Notes: generated by a model from the sequence alone, not told the origin. A stretch of 46,315 nt of DNA from Nodosilinea sp. LEGE 07088 (GCF_015207395.1 NZ_JADEWX010000034.1:1-46315), one strand, 5' to 3'. Counted from the stretch's first letter, positions 7,913 through 14,451 are shown. Numbers and translations: made by a program.

Positions 7913-7953
7913 TAGGACGAAACACCGACCCCGCCGGGCCGGTGTCGCGGGTT
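7892..7953 (+). ncRNA. type I hammerhead ribozyme
   Basis: All invariant core parts are present in order. CUGAUGA is at 7899-7905; stem II is GUCC/GGAC (7906-7909 with 7915-7918) with loop UGAUA; GAAA is at 7919-7922. Stem III pairs ACACCG (7922-7927) with CGGUGU (7940-7945). The cleavage triplet is GUC, ending at 7946. Stem I pairs AACACGC (7892-7898) with GCGGGUU (7947-7953) with one A-G mismatch. Stem I is the open stem, hence type I. Predicted products have a 2',3'-cyclic phosphate at C7946 and a 5'-OH at G7947. The ribozyme overlaps the end of the 97-residue gene. Confidence 0.9.
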
Positions 7954-8190
7954 AGCTTGCACGGGTAGAGGGGCCGCAATCCCTCTACTCTCTAAACCGC
8001 CTTTGGGCCGGAGTTTTATAAATGTTGCTGTCTTATCGGCTACGGAACGTTGCTACACGGCCCTTAGCCCTGCGCTCATTTAACGTTGCTACACGGCCCC
8101 TTGTAAGGGACTACGGATCTAAGAATGACGTGCTAGACAGTGCCGTGCATCGGCCTGGAGCTTTTGGAACAACGATCTAAGTAAGGCCCC
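7947..8190 (+). ncRNA. structured leader between ribozyme and transposase; candidate guide (bridge) RNA region
   Basis: A 244-nt stretch without an open frame. It has an 8-bp hairpin (GTAGAGGG at 7965-7972 with CCCTCTAC at 7981-7988). The element-end motif TTTATAAATG lies at 8015-8024. An 18-bp direct repeat AACGTTGCTACACGGCCC occurs at 8046-8063 and 8082-8099. IS110-family elements encode a guide RNA in a non-coding end, so this is the natural place to look for it. That assignment is inference. Confidence 0.4.
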
Positions 8191-9387
8191 ATGACCAAAA
8201 TAATCGGAATAGAAGTCGGCAAGACTTCTATCGTTTGCTGTTGTCTAGACTCTGATAACCTACCTAAAAACTATCCAGAATTCGCCCGTTCTTATACACC
8301 ACAGACCCTTTTACCTAACCTCATCGGTGCCCAAACACTGCTGGAGCTGGGCGAAGTGTTTGTGATAGAACCCACCGGCGACTACTCAAAAATCTGGATT
8401 GACCTGCTCAAGGCAAACGAACGCTGTGTACTCAGAGTTAACCCCAAGCGGGTTAAAGCTCTGAAGGAATATCACGGCGTCATGTCAAAAACAGACCGTT
8501 ACGACGGCGCTTTTTTGGCCCTCTATGGCGCTGAAAACCTCGACAACCCCACCGCTTTTCTGAGTGACTATGCCGAAGAACTGCGCGAATCTCTACTTCA
8601 ACATACCTTCCTATCGCGCATGACCGGTAACCACCAGCGCCGCCTGTGGCAGCTGCTCTCAAGGGAGTGGCCAGAGGTGTGCCGTAGCCGCAGCGGCGGC
8701 AAGCCCCGCCAGGTGCGCGAATTTCTGGAGCCTACCCCGCCGGGCCTGTGGCGGTTCATCGCTGGTGAGGACTACCAGCAGGCCGCAACCCGTCAACGCT
8801 CCCTAGATGAGTCGATCGGCTCCGGTCTGAGTGAGCTATCTAAAACCCTGGCAACTCAGGTGTGTGAGCTTGAGCGCAAGCAATACGACATGGAGCAACG
8901 GATACAGGCCTTGGCGTCTGCCTCAGAGTTTGCGCCCTACCATGCCGTTTTTGACCTATTCGGGTTCGGCCCTCTCACCCGAGCTTCAATCCTCAGTCGG
9001 ATCTATCCGTATCAGCAGTTCATGGGCCCTGACGGCAAACCGATTAAAATCCGGGTGCCCTCGGTGAAGGGTAACCACACCAACCGCCGGAATAAATCGC
9101 TCGGAGCATTCCGGCTCAGCCTGGGCAATGGCACTAAGACCTACCAATCGGGGCAGCTGGCCACCGAACGCGCCGCCGGGCCAAAGTACGCCCGTGTGGC
9201 CCTCTACCTGCATGTGCGCTCTCAAGTAGTGCTCCGGGGCAATGCTCCGGGCCTGGCCCCTAAATACCTAGCCAAGCATAGGGATTTCTATCAGGCCTTG
9301 CCACCCATGCCCCACACCAAGGCTGTCTCTAAGGTTATCTCTCACGTCGTTAAAGACCTCTACCGTGAGCTGCTGGCCACCCTGTAA
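8191..9387 (+). CDS. IS110-type DEDD transposase/recombinase, 398 aa
   Basis: The N-terminal RuvC-like domain shows IGIEVGKTS (residues 5-13), VIEPTGDY (58-65) and NPKRVKAL, then KTDRYDG (100-106), matching the DEDD pattern. The first acidic residue is Glu8 where Asp is usual. The C-terminal half contains the helix-hairpin-like LFGFGPLTRASILSRIYP and a basic region ending in PKYARVALYLH, as in the IS116/IS110/IS902 C-terminal domain. Length is typical. The leader is a candidate guide RNA. A strong hairpin follows the stop. Reaction: site-specific DNA insertion or inversion. Confidence 0.85.
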   Translation: MTKIIGIEVGKTSIVCCCLDSDNLPKNYPEFARSYTPQTLLPNLIGAQTLLELGEVFVIEPTGDYSKIWIDLLKANERCVLRVNPKRVKALKEYHGVMSKTDRYDGAFLALYGAENLDNPTAFLSDYAEELRESLLQHTFLSRMTGNHQRRLWQLLSREWPEVCRSRSGGKPRQVREFLEPTPPGLWRFIAGEDYQQAATRQRSLDESIGSGLSELSKTLATQVCELERKQYDMEQRIQALASASEFAPYHAVFDLFGFGPLTRASILSRIYPYQQFMGPDGKPIKIRVPSVKGNHTNRRNKSLGAFRLSLGNGTKTYQSGQLATERAAGPKYARVALYLHVRSQVVLRGNAPGLAPKYLAKHRDFYQALPPMPHTKAVSKVISHVVKDLYRELLATL

Positions 9388-9404
9388 CCAGCCGCCGCCC
9401 GACT

Positions 9405-9444
9405 ACCAAACGCGCCGCCGGAGCACTCCGGCGGCGCGTTTGGT
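9405..9444 (+). terminator. 19-bp perfect hairpin after transposase
   Basis: Arms 9405-9423 and 9426-9444 are perfectly complementary with a 2-nt loop, 18 bp after the transposase stop. Only a short T-run follows. It could act as terminator or cruciform. Confidence 0.6.
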
Positions 9445-9539
9445 TTATAAATGCTCCTTCACTCCGTAGCACCCTGCGATCGTTTGGTGGGGTAAACGAT
9501 TCCGCTTAGGTGCTCCGTCGTTACGGAACATTTATAAAC

Positions 9540-9849
9540 ACTCGTCCAGATTTAGCCACACCCGAGGTTTGGGCAGATAGTCAAGTCGCCTGAACGGCGA
9601 CGAACCCATAAGCCTGCAAGGATGGCGAGACTCTGATTATAGTACTAAAATACTGATTTGGCCATTGGTTCGCCGAGACGTTATTAGCCGGGTGAAACCC
9701 CACCGGTTATTCCCACCGCCCTGGGAATAACCGGTGAAAAAGACTTCACATCCGAGCTGACGAAGGCAGCCGATCGGGCCTGATATCTGGCGACAGCTGA
9801 GGACCGCCACGGCTTCGAGGTATTGCTGGATTGGGCCAAAACCGGCTCC
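9540..9849. other. non-coding stretch with hairpins between IS110 element and rtcB
   Basis: No convincing gene. Hairpins: GTCGCC/GGCGAC (9585-9601 area) and a perfect 14-bp stem (9701-9714 with 9723-9736, 8-nt loop). A short rightward frame near 9724-9850 has coding-like codons but an internal stop, perhaps a relic. The junction between accessory DNA and the tRNA island lies here. Confidence 0.5.
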
Positions 9850-9885
9850 GGTGAGGCGGCGGCGCGATCGCGCCGCCGCCTCACC
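9850..9885 (-). terminator. 36-bp perfect palindrome after rtcB
   Basis: Two 18-nt arms with GCGATCGC at the centre, ending 6 bp from the rtcB stop. On the leftward transcript it is followed by a weak T-tract (GGTTTTGG). Probable terminator of the tRNA-rtcB unit. Confidence 0.65.
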
Positions 9886-9890
9886 AGCCA

Positions 9891-11072
9891 TTACCCTTTG
9901 ACGCACATCACCTGCTTGAGAGTAGCAACGACCTCCACCAGGTCGGCCTGGTTGGCCATCACCTGCTCAATCGGCTTGTACGCCCCCGGAATTTCATCCA
10001 GCACGCCCGCATCCTTGCGGCACTCCACGCCCTCGGTTTGCTGGACGAGATCATCCAGCGTAAAGGTGCGCTTAGCCTGACTGCGAGACATCTGCCGCCC
10101 CGCCCCGTGGGAGCACGAGCAGAACGCATCGGCACAGCCCTTGCCCTTCACAATGAAGGACTTCGCCCCCATGGAACCGGGGATGATGCCATAGTCGGTT
10201 GCCTGCGATCGCACCGCACCTTTGCGAGTGACGTACACCGCTTCATCGAAATGCACCTCTCGCTCGGCGTAGTTGTGGTGGCAGTTGACCTGTAGCTCGG
10301 GCTTAAAGGGCTTGCCCCCGGCCAGATGGATTTCTACCACCCGCTTGAAGCGGGCCATCATCACCTCCCGGTTGCGCAGGGCGTAGTTTTGCGCCCACTG
10401 CAGATCGCGCCAGTAGGCCTCGAACTCCGGCGTACCCTGCACAAAATAGGACAGGTCAGGATCGGGCAGCTTCAGCCCGGCCAGCTTGGCCAGGTCTTTG
10501 GCGGTCTCGATATGGCGCTGAGCCAGCATGTTGCCGATGTTGCGGCTGCCGGAGTGCAGCATCAGCCACACCTGCCCAGCCTCATCCAGACACAGCTCAA
10601 TAAAGTGGTTGCCGCCGCCGAGGCTACCCATCTGCTTTTGGGCCTTGCCTTCCAGATGCTGCACCTTGGGATGCAGCGCTTTGAAGGTGCTCCAGCCCTG
10701 CCAGTTGGTCACGTCTTTGCCGACCTCCTTGTTGTAGTCGAAGCCTACCGGAATCAGCTTTTCTACCTCAGCGCGAATCTGCTTGAGCTTGCCCTCCAGC
10801 TGGTCGGCCTGGTACGGGGTCTTGACGGCGCACATGCCGCAGCCAATATCCACCCCCACCGCCGCCGGAATGATCGCCGCTTTAGTGGCAATCACCGAGC
10901 CCACCAGCGCCCCTTTGCCCAGGTGAACATCGGGCATCAAGGCCACATGCTTGTGAACAAAGGGTAAGGAGGCCACGTTTTTGGCCATTTTGGTCTCTTG
11001 GGGACCTAACTCATGCCCGGCCCAAGACAGAACGGGCACCGATGTTGATAACTTCAATGGTTGATAAGGCAT
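9891..11072 (-). CDS. rtcB: RNA-splicing ligase RtcB
   Basis: RtcB joins RNA ends carrying 2',3'-cyclic or 3'-phosphate to 5'-OH ends using GTP and Mn2+. Family motifs are present: DVHLGKGALVGSV (residues 48-60), GVDIGCGM (metal Cys and Asp, about 73-80), GGGNHFIEL (152-160), LHSGSRNIGN, HHNYAEREVHFDEA, and SCSHGAGRQMSR with the His that forms the GMP adduct (about 333-344). Length 393 aa is normal, so it looks active. It lies downstream of the tRNA array and DIP1984 gene in the same orientation, which points to tRNA repair or splicing. Start ATG at 11072. Confidence 0.95.
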   Translation of the reverse strand: MPYQPLKLSTSVPVLSWAGHELGPQETKMAKNVASLPFVHKHVALMPDVHLGKGALVGSVIATKAAIIPAAVGVDIGCGMCAVKTPYQADQLEGKLKQIRAEVEKLIPVGFDYNKEVGKDVTNWQGWSTFKALHPKVQHLEGKAQKQMGSLGGGNHFIELCLDEAGQVWLMLHSGSRNIGNMLAQRHIETAKDLAKLAGLKLPDPDLSYFVQGTPEFEAYWRDLQWAQNYALRNREVMMARFKRVVEIHLAGGKPFKPELQVNCHHNYAEREVHFDEAVYVTRKGAVRSQATDYGIIPGSMGAKSFIVKGKGCADAFCSCSHGAGRQMSRSQAKRTFTLDDLVQQTEGVECRKDAGVLDEIPGAYKPIEQVMANQADLVEVVATLKQVMCVKG

Positions 11073-11269
11073 GGTTTTACATCCTTGGCGTTACAGATTG
11101 GATGGCGGCACCCCTGGCGATCGCTACCCGTAGCCTTGTGAATGAGCGACTGACCCAATGCGGGTCAGATTTCCCCTTACCCAAACCCTCACTTATCCGA
11201 TGAATCAGTACGCGGTAGTAACCAGTTACAATACCCAATACCCCTGTCACAATGCTGGGCATACGCTGT

Positions 11270-11391
11270 AAGTGGGATTCGAACCCGCACTGCCCTAGGT
11301 GCTTCCAGGTGATCGGTTTGCAGCCGATAAAATCCAACTTCAATCCAGTTGGCGGATTCGTACTCGCCTTTACCGAATAAGCTACCCACTC
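11270..11391 (-). pseudogene. degenerate tRNA-Cys(GCA)-like gene with insertion
   Basis: Acceptor arms GAGTGGG (11391-11385) and CCCACTT (11276-11270), a D-arm, an anticodon arm with loop CTGCAAA (anticodon GCA) and the T-loop TTCGAAT can be seen. About 38 nt, including a CCAACT/AGTTGG hairpin, separate the D-arm and anticodon arm. The 3' T-stem strand merges with the acceptor. It lies between the DIP1984 gene and rtcB on the same strand, so it would be part of the same transcript. Confidence 0.6.
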
Positions 11392-11430
11392 ATTCATGGT
11401 GCGGGCAGCACTATGACTGCCCCAGTTTGT

Positions 11431-11889
11431 TTAGCTTTCAATCAGATCAGTGGCCCAGTTGAGGGCTTGAATCTGAGCATCTAGCTCACGGTAATCCCGC
11501 GATAGCTGGTCGATGGTTTGCTGCAGCTCAGCCACATTGACCGTGCTGACAAAACGCAGTTCCGATCGCATGTATCGATCCTGCGAAATTGTCGCAGCAT
11601 TGATCAAACCCTCGTAGCTGCCCCGCTTCAGACGGAGCACATCCCGCGTAGCCAGAGCATCCGACAGCATGGCTTCCTGAAACGGCGTGATCGAGTTGGT
11701 GTGATTGATCTGTTGAATCAGTCGCACCAGTTCACGGGTGGTCGCCTCTAGTTCCGCCAGGAGTTCCTGGGGGTCTTCGGGCGGCTGCTCACCCTCTTGG
11801 ACGCGGGCGCTCCGCGTTAGCCGCTGCCGCAGCTGGGCCACATGCTTCTGCGCGTCGGCCCGCAAAATCAAAGCTTCTGCTAGTTTCAT
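11431..11889 (-). CDS. DIP1984 family protein
   Basis: The start ATG at 11889 is fixed by an excellent ribosome binding site (GGAGGTGG, 5-6 nt upstream). The frame remains open upstream but belongs to another gene. The 152-residue product begins [20 protein letters not shown] and contains [21 protein letters not shown] and [18 protein letters not shown], the signature pattern of DIP1984-type all-helical proteins (sometimes called septicolysin-like). Function is not established. I recall these genes next to rtcB in other bacteria, and here it is two loci upstream of rtcB. A role in RNA repair is inference. Confidence 0.85.
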   Translation of the reverse strand: MKLAEALILRADAQKHVAQLRQRLTRSARVQEGEQPPEDPQELLAELEATTRELVRLIQQINHTNSITPFQEAMLSDALATRDVLRLKRGSYEGLINAATISQDRYMRSELRFVSTVNVAELQQTIDQLSRDYRELDAQIQALNWATDLIES

Positions 11890-11948
11890 CAGAACCACCT
11901 CCTCATATCGTAAATAGTTTGTCAGCCCCCCATCGCCACAATCAGGGC

Positions 11949-12232
11949 CTAAAAGTAGTGGCTGCGTAGGCTGCCGTCGTAGCGGCCACTGTTGCGACAG
12001 CAGCGCTTGAAAGCGACGCCCCGAACCGCAAGGACACAGGTCGTTGTTACCGAGTTTTTCGTGCAGTTCTTTGTCGCCGTGGACGAGGCGGTGTCCCCGT
12101 TTCACGGCGGTTTCAGATGGGTAGCCCCGACGACGTTTGCTAGAGGGCTCAAAAGCTAGAACTGCCAGCTTCCTCAAAGTCGTCCAAGAGCGCGTCGAGA
12201 TCGTCGTTTTGCCTGGGGTTAAAGCGTTTCAT
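11949..12232 (-). pseudogene. SEC-C motif protein gene broken by two frame changes
   Basis: Starts at ATG 12232 after a strong GGAGGTGA and reads [19 protein letters not shown] to a TGA at 12149. The frame shifted +1 continues with a basic segment and [18 protein letters not shown] second +1 shift then gives [13 protein letters not shown] and a TAG at 11949. CPCGSG plus FKRCC is the zinc-binding SEC-C motif, which needs both shifts to be complete. The uninterrupted 27-residue first part may still be translated. The alternatives are decay, sequencing error or recoding at AGC TTT TGA. Confidence 0.6.
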
Positions 12233-12261
12233 GGGTCTCACCTCCAAGTGGAAAACTAAGC

Positions 12262-12984
12262 TTAAGAAAGCTGCTGGCGAATCAGGCGCAGCGTTTTCTT
12301 GTTGCACTGCCGCTTGCTAACGGCGTAGATGCGATCGCCCTGAAAGATAATCGCCTGCTGCCAGGTGATTTCGCCCTGCAAGATATCGGTCACAGTCTCG
12401 GCTCCATTTACTGGAAAGTCGGCGAACGTGACGAGATACCAAATCTCATCCAGCTGGCGATATTGATGGTGGCGATCGATCACAATGCGATCGCGCTCCT
12501 GCTTCCGATCTTTTTGCTTGCGCGGCACTTTTTGAACCACACACAACAGACCTGTTTCAGGATGGACGTAAAAGCGATCGCGATAGTGGCTCTCCAGTGG
12601 CTTAAACCCGCCCCACTCAGGCTTGCAGTAGAGCACACCGTCGATCATCTCCACATAGCGCTCAACATAATCCCACACGTGACTAAGGATATGCTGACCC
12701 GCCAGTGTGCTGGTATCTAGCCGTCGGCAAAGCTTGCTATAAACGGCATTCCAGGGTTGGCCGACCTGCGATCGCAACCAGCGCCGCAGCGGCCCCAGAT
12801 GATCTGAAAAATACTTGGTCTTTTGCCAGGGCTTAATCAGATAGGGGCTGAGCAAACCATCTTCGCTTGCCACTTTCGTCAATTGGCATAAACGTTTCTT
12901 CCCTCCTTTTAACTTGCGAGAACTCATCCTCATGCCACGGCGAGGACGTTCAATGACAATTTCAGCTAAACGATGCTCACTCAT
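12262..12984 (-). CDS. unknown protein of the tRNA-array operon, 240 aa
   Basis: First protein gene after the tRNA array and on the same strand. The N-terminus is very basic (RRGMRMSSRKLKGGKK). The body has many Trp, Tyr and His, including DYVERYVEMIDGVLYCKP, HYRDRFYVHPETGLLCVV and DEIWYLVTFADFPV. No catalytic motif or membrane segment is recognised. Basic charge and context suggest an RNA-binding or RNA-processing role, but no function can be assigned. It is a priority unknown because a processing factor for the interrupted tRNAs would be expected in this position. Confidence 0.8.
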   Translation of the reverse strand: MSEHRLAEIVIERPRRGMRMSSRKLKGGKKRLCQLTKVASEDGLLSPYLIKPWQKTKYFSDHLGPLRRWLRSQVGQPWNAVYSKLCRRLDTSTLAGQHILSHVWDYVERYVEMIDGVLYCKPEWGGFKPLESHYRDRFYVHPETGLLCVVQKVPRKQKDRKQERDRIVIDRHHQYRQLDEIWYLVTFADFPVNGAETVTDILQGEITWQQAIIFQGDRIYAVSKRQCNKKTLRLIRQQLS

Positions 12985-13107
12985 AGATTGAACTGTGAAT
13001 AAAGTTAGACTGCGATCATTGGTTGTTGATAGTTAAACGTCATTGAACTCACCTCCATCGGGGAATTTAGAACAACAAAAACTAACCCAAACGCCAAAAA
13101 CATTTGG

Positions 13108-13230
13108 GGTGACTGACGAGAGTCGTTCGCGAAGCGTCTCCCTGGGGAGAAACTCGCTAACACTGGTGTCACAAACCAGCCCCTCCATCACTTCGGGTAG
13201 CCCCTCTGGGGCGGCTTCGCCAACAGTCAC
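13108..13230 (-). tRNA. tRNA-His(GTG)-like, two insertions
   Basis: Acceptor stem GTGACTG/CAGTCAC, CCA encoded. Anticodon stem CTGGT/ACCAG, loop TTGTGAC. About 24 nt (GGCGAAGCC, then a CCCC/GGGG hairpin) lie between the acceptor and D-arm. A 25-nt repeat interrupts the T-loop after TT and before CGACT. No G at -1. Last tRNA of the array. Confidence 0.7.
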
Positions 13231-13232
13231 AG

Positions 13233-13332
13233 TGGATCTGGTGGGGGGCGTTCGCGCTAGCGTTCCCGCTAGGGAATACCCACAGCCTCCTGTGTGCAAA
13301 ACAGGCGCTCTCCCAGTTAGAGCTACAGACCC
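13233..13332 (-). tRNA. tRNA-Ala(TGC) with 26-nt T-loop insertion
   Basis: Acceptor GGGTCTG/CAGATCC includes the G3-U70 wobble pair that marks alanine tRNAs. Anticodon loop TTTGCAC. T-stem GTGGG/CCCAC encloses a 33-nt loop: TA, a 26-nt palindromic insert, then CGCCC. No encoded CCA. Confidence 0.8.
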
Positions 13333-13338
13333 AAGCAG

Positions 13339-13411
13339 CAGGCGTGGTAGGGATCGAACCTACACAGGTCGATTTAGAAGATCGATGCCCATTCCATTAG
13401 GCGACACGCCC
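13339..13411 (-). tRNA. tRNA-Arg(TCT)
   Basis: Normal cloverleaf: acceptor GGGCGTG/CACGCCT, anticodon stem TCGAT/ATCGA with loop CTTCTAA, T-arm GTAGG-TTCGATC-CCTAC. No insertion, no encoded CCA. Confidence 0.85.
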
Positions 13412-13419
13412 ACATTTGG

Positions 13420-13517
13420 TAGTCCTGGCAGGAGTCGTTCGCGAAGCGTCTCCCGGAGGGAGAAACCTGCAACCGACTGTTTACAAAACAGTTGCTCTAC
13501 CGTTGAGCCACACCAGC
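13420..13517 (-). tRNA. tRNA-Thr(TGT)-like with 26-nt T-loop insertion
   Basis: D-arm GCTC/GAGC and anticodon arm ACTGT-TTTGTAA-ACAGT are good, and A73 plus CCA are encoded. The acceptor strands GCTGGTG and CAGGACT have three mismatches. T-stem GCAGG/CCTGC encloses TT, 26 nt of repeat, CGACT. Possibly inactive. Confidence 0.7.
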
Positions 13518-13524
13518 TTGTTGG

Positions 13525-13599
13525 TAGCGGAGGTGGGATTCGAACCCACTACGTGAAGGCTTATGAAACCTCAGAGCGCACCATAGCTCCATCTCCGCG
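13525..13599 (-). tRNA. tRNA-Met(CAT), initiator-like features
   Basis: Acceptor CGCGGAG/CTCCGCT has a 1-72 mismatch. D-stem GAGC/GCTC (A11-U24) is initiator-like, but the anticodon stem lacks the three G-C pairs. Loop TTCATAA, CCA encoded. No insertion. Confidence 0.8.
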
Positions 13600-13600
13600 A

Positions 13601-13674
13601 TACCCCTGACAGGAGTCGAACCTGCATCTGTCCCGGTTTAAGCGGGATACGTCTGCCAATTGCGTCACAGGGGC
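13601..13674 (-). tRNA. tRNA-Leu(TAA) with short variable loop
   Basis: Acceptor GCCCCTG/CAGGGGT, anticodon arm TCCCG-CTTAAAC-CGGGA, T-arm GCAGG-TTCGACT-CCTGT. The variable region is about 5 nt (CAGAT), although leucine tRNAs normally have a long variable arm. Charging identity is therefore uncertain. Confidence 0.8.
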
Positions 13675-13745
13675 AAAAGGGTGGATGAGTAACTGAGTAA
13701 GTAGGTTGTTTTCCCATCCACTCGTCTACCCATCTACACCTTAAG

Positions 13746-13818
13746 TGGGCTGTGTAGGGTTCGAACCTACGCACTTCCGCTTAAGAGGCGGCTGCTCTAC
13801 CAACTGAGCTAACAACCC
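13746..13818 (-). tRNA. tRNA-Lys(CTT)
   Basis: Complete cloverleaf: acceptor GGGTTGT/ACAGCCC, D-arm GCTC/GAGC, anticodon loop CTCTTAA, T-arm GTAGG-TTCGAAC-CCTAC. A 70-nt spacer with repeats of GTGGATG/CCATCCAC type separates it from the next tRNA. Confidence 0.85.
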
Positions 13819-13903
13819 AAAAGGAGAGAAATTTTGGATTTTGGATTGCCGATTTTGGATTTTCTCCCAATTCAAAATCCAAAATCCGAAATCTAAAATC
13901 CAG

Positions 13904-13975
13904 TGGGTCGCCCAGGGGTCGAACCTGGATCTCTCCGCTTAAAAGGCGGCTGCATATCCGCTCTGCCAACGACCC
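13904..13975 (-). tRNA. tRNA-Lys(TTT), array copy
   Basis: Acceptor GGGTCGT/GCGACCC, loop CTTTTAA, T-loop TTCGACC. D and anticodon arms differ strongly from the chromosomal tRNA-Lys(TTT) at 27005, so it is not a recent copy. The 85-nt spacer downstream carries AT-rich palindromic TTTTGGATT repeats. Confidence 0.85.
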
Positions 13976-13982
13976 AAGTTGG

Positions 13983-14080
13983 TACACCGGGCAGGAATCG
14001 TTCGCGCAGCGTCTCCATCAGGAGAAACCTGCTACAACACACTAATCAGGTGCGCGCGTCACCACTTCCGCCTCCGGTGT
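13983..14080 (-). tRNA. tRNA-Ile(GAT) with 25-nt T-loop insertion
   Basis: Acceptor ACACCGG/CCGGTGT perfect, A73 and CCA encoded. Anticodon stem CGCAC/GTGTG, loop CTGATTA. T-stem GCAGG/CCTGC with TT, 25-nt insert, CGATT. Confidence 0.8.
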
Positions 14081-14089
14081 ATGAAATGG

Positions 14090-14162
14090 TCGGGATGGTA
14101 GGATTTGAACCCACGACTCCTTGGTCCCAAACCAAGGCTTCTGACCACTGAATTACATCCCG
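14090..14162 (-). tRNA. tRNA-Pro(TGG)
   Basis: Acceptor CGGGATG/CATCCCG, anticodon arm CTTGG-TTTGGGA-CCAAG, T-loop TTCAAAT, CCA encoded. Complete and uninterrupted. Confidence 0.85.
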
Positions 14163-14167
14163 ACGAG

Positions 14168-14242
14168 TGCTCCCGGTAGGAGTTGAACCTACACATGAAC
14201 TGTTTCTAAGACAGTCGCCTCTGCCAGTTGGGCTACGGGAGC
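14168..14242 (-). tRNA. tRNA-Leu(TAG) with short variable loop
   Basis: Acceptor GCTCCCG/CGGGAGC, anticodon arm ACTGT-CTTAGAA-ACAGT, variable region about 6 nt instead of a long arm, T-loop TTCAACT. Second class-I-shaped Leu tRNA of the array. Confidence 0.8.
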
Positions 14243-14295
14243 GTAAACAGGAGGATAGGGCGATCGCTCAAGTAAGCAACGCCCATGCCCCCCGA

Positions 14296-14369
14296 CTGGG
14301 AAGGAAGGAATCGAACCCTCAAACACCTGATTCAAAGTCAGGTCGCTTTTCCTGTTTGCGTACTTCCCA
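14296..14369 (-). tRNA. tRNA-Gln(TTG)
   Basis: Acceptor TGGGAAG/CTTCCCA with G73, anticodon arm CCTGA-CTTTGAA-TCAGG, T-loop TTCGATT. Uninterrupted. Confidence 0.85.
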
Positions 14370-14377
14370 ACGCATGG

Positions 14378-14451
14378 ATGCCGAGGCTGGATTTGAACCA
14401 GCATCTCTGTGATTCAGAGTCACAGCGACTTTCCAAGTCGTCCACTCGGCA
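14378..14451 (-). tRNA. tRNA-Gln(CTG)
   Basis: Acceptor TGCCGAG/CTCGGCA, anticodon arm TGTGA-CTCTGAA-TCACA, T-arm GCTGG-TTCAAAT-CCAGC, CCA encoded. Unusual D-arm (GAC/GTC). Resembles the Glu(CTC) gene at 15626. Confidence 0.8.

Larger units (their letters stand above)
8014..9538 (+). mobile_element. IS110-family element, about 1.5 kb
   Basis: A transposase gene flanked by related short sequences: TTTATAAATG at 8015-8024, again at 9444-9453, and inverted (CATTTATAAA) at 9529-9538. Outer copies facing each other could be (sub)terminal inverted repeats as in the IS1111 subgroup. Size fits the family. Exact ends are uncertain because this family makes few or no target duplications. It may instead be the recombinase module of the larger phage-like element. 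Confidence 0.6.

Noticed and set aside
8440-8700. Additional hammerhead-like CUGAUGA motifs elsewhere in the window (for example at 11889 and 2450)
   Set aside because: None is followed by a stem II, GAAA and a GUC-bearing stem III; they are chance matches in coding sequence.
10326-10967. 213-codon rightward frame opposite rtcB
   Set aside because: Antisense shadow of a strongly conserved gene in GC-rich sequence; composition is His/Leu/Val-rich, typical of reverse-complement frames.
11189-11397. Small leftward frames beside the Cys-like tRNA
   Set aside because: They are translations of the tRNA-like sequence and its leader in other frames.
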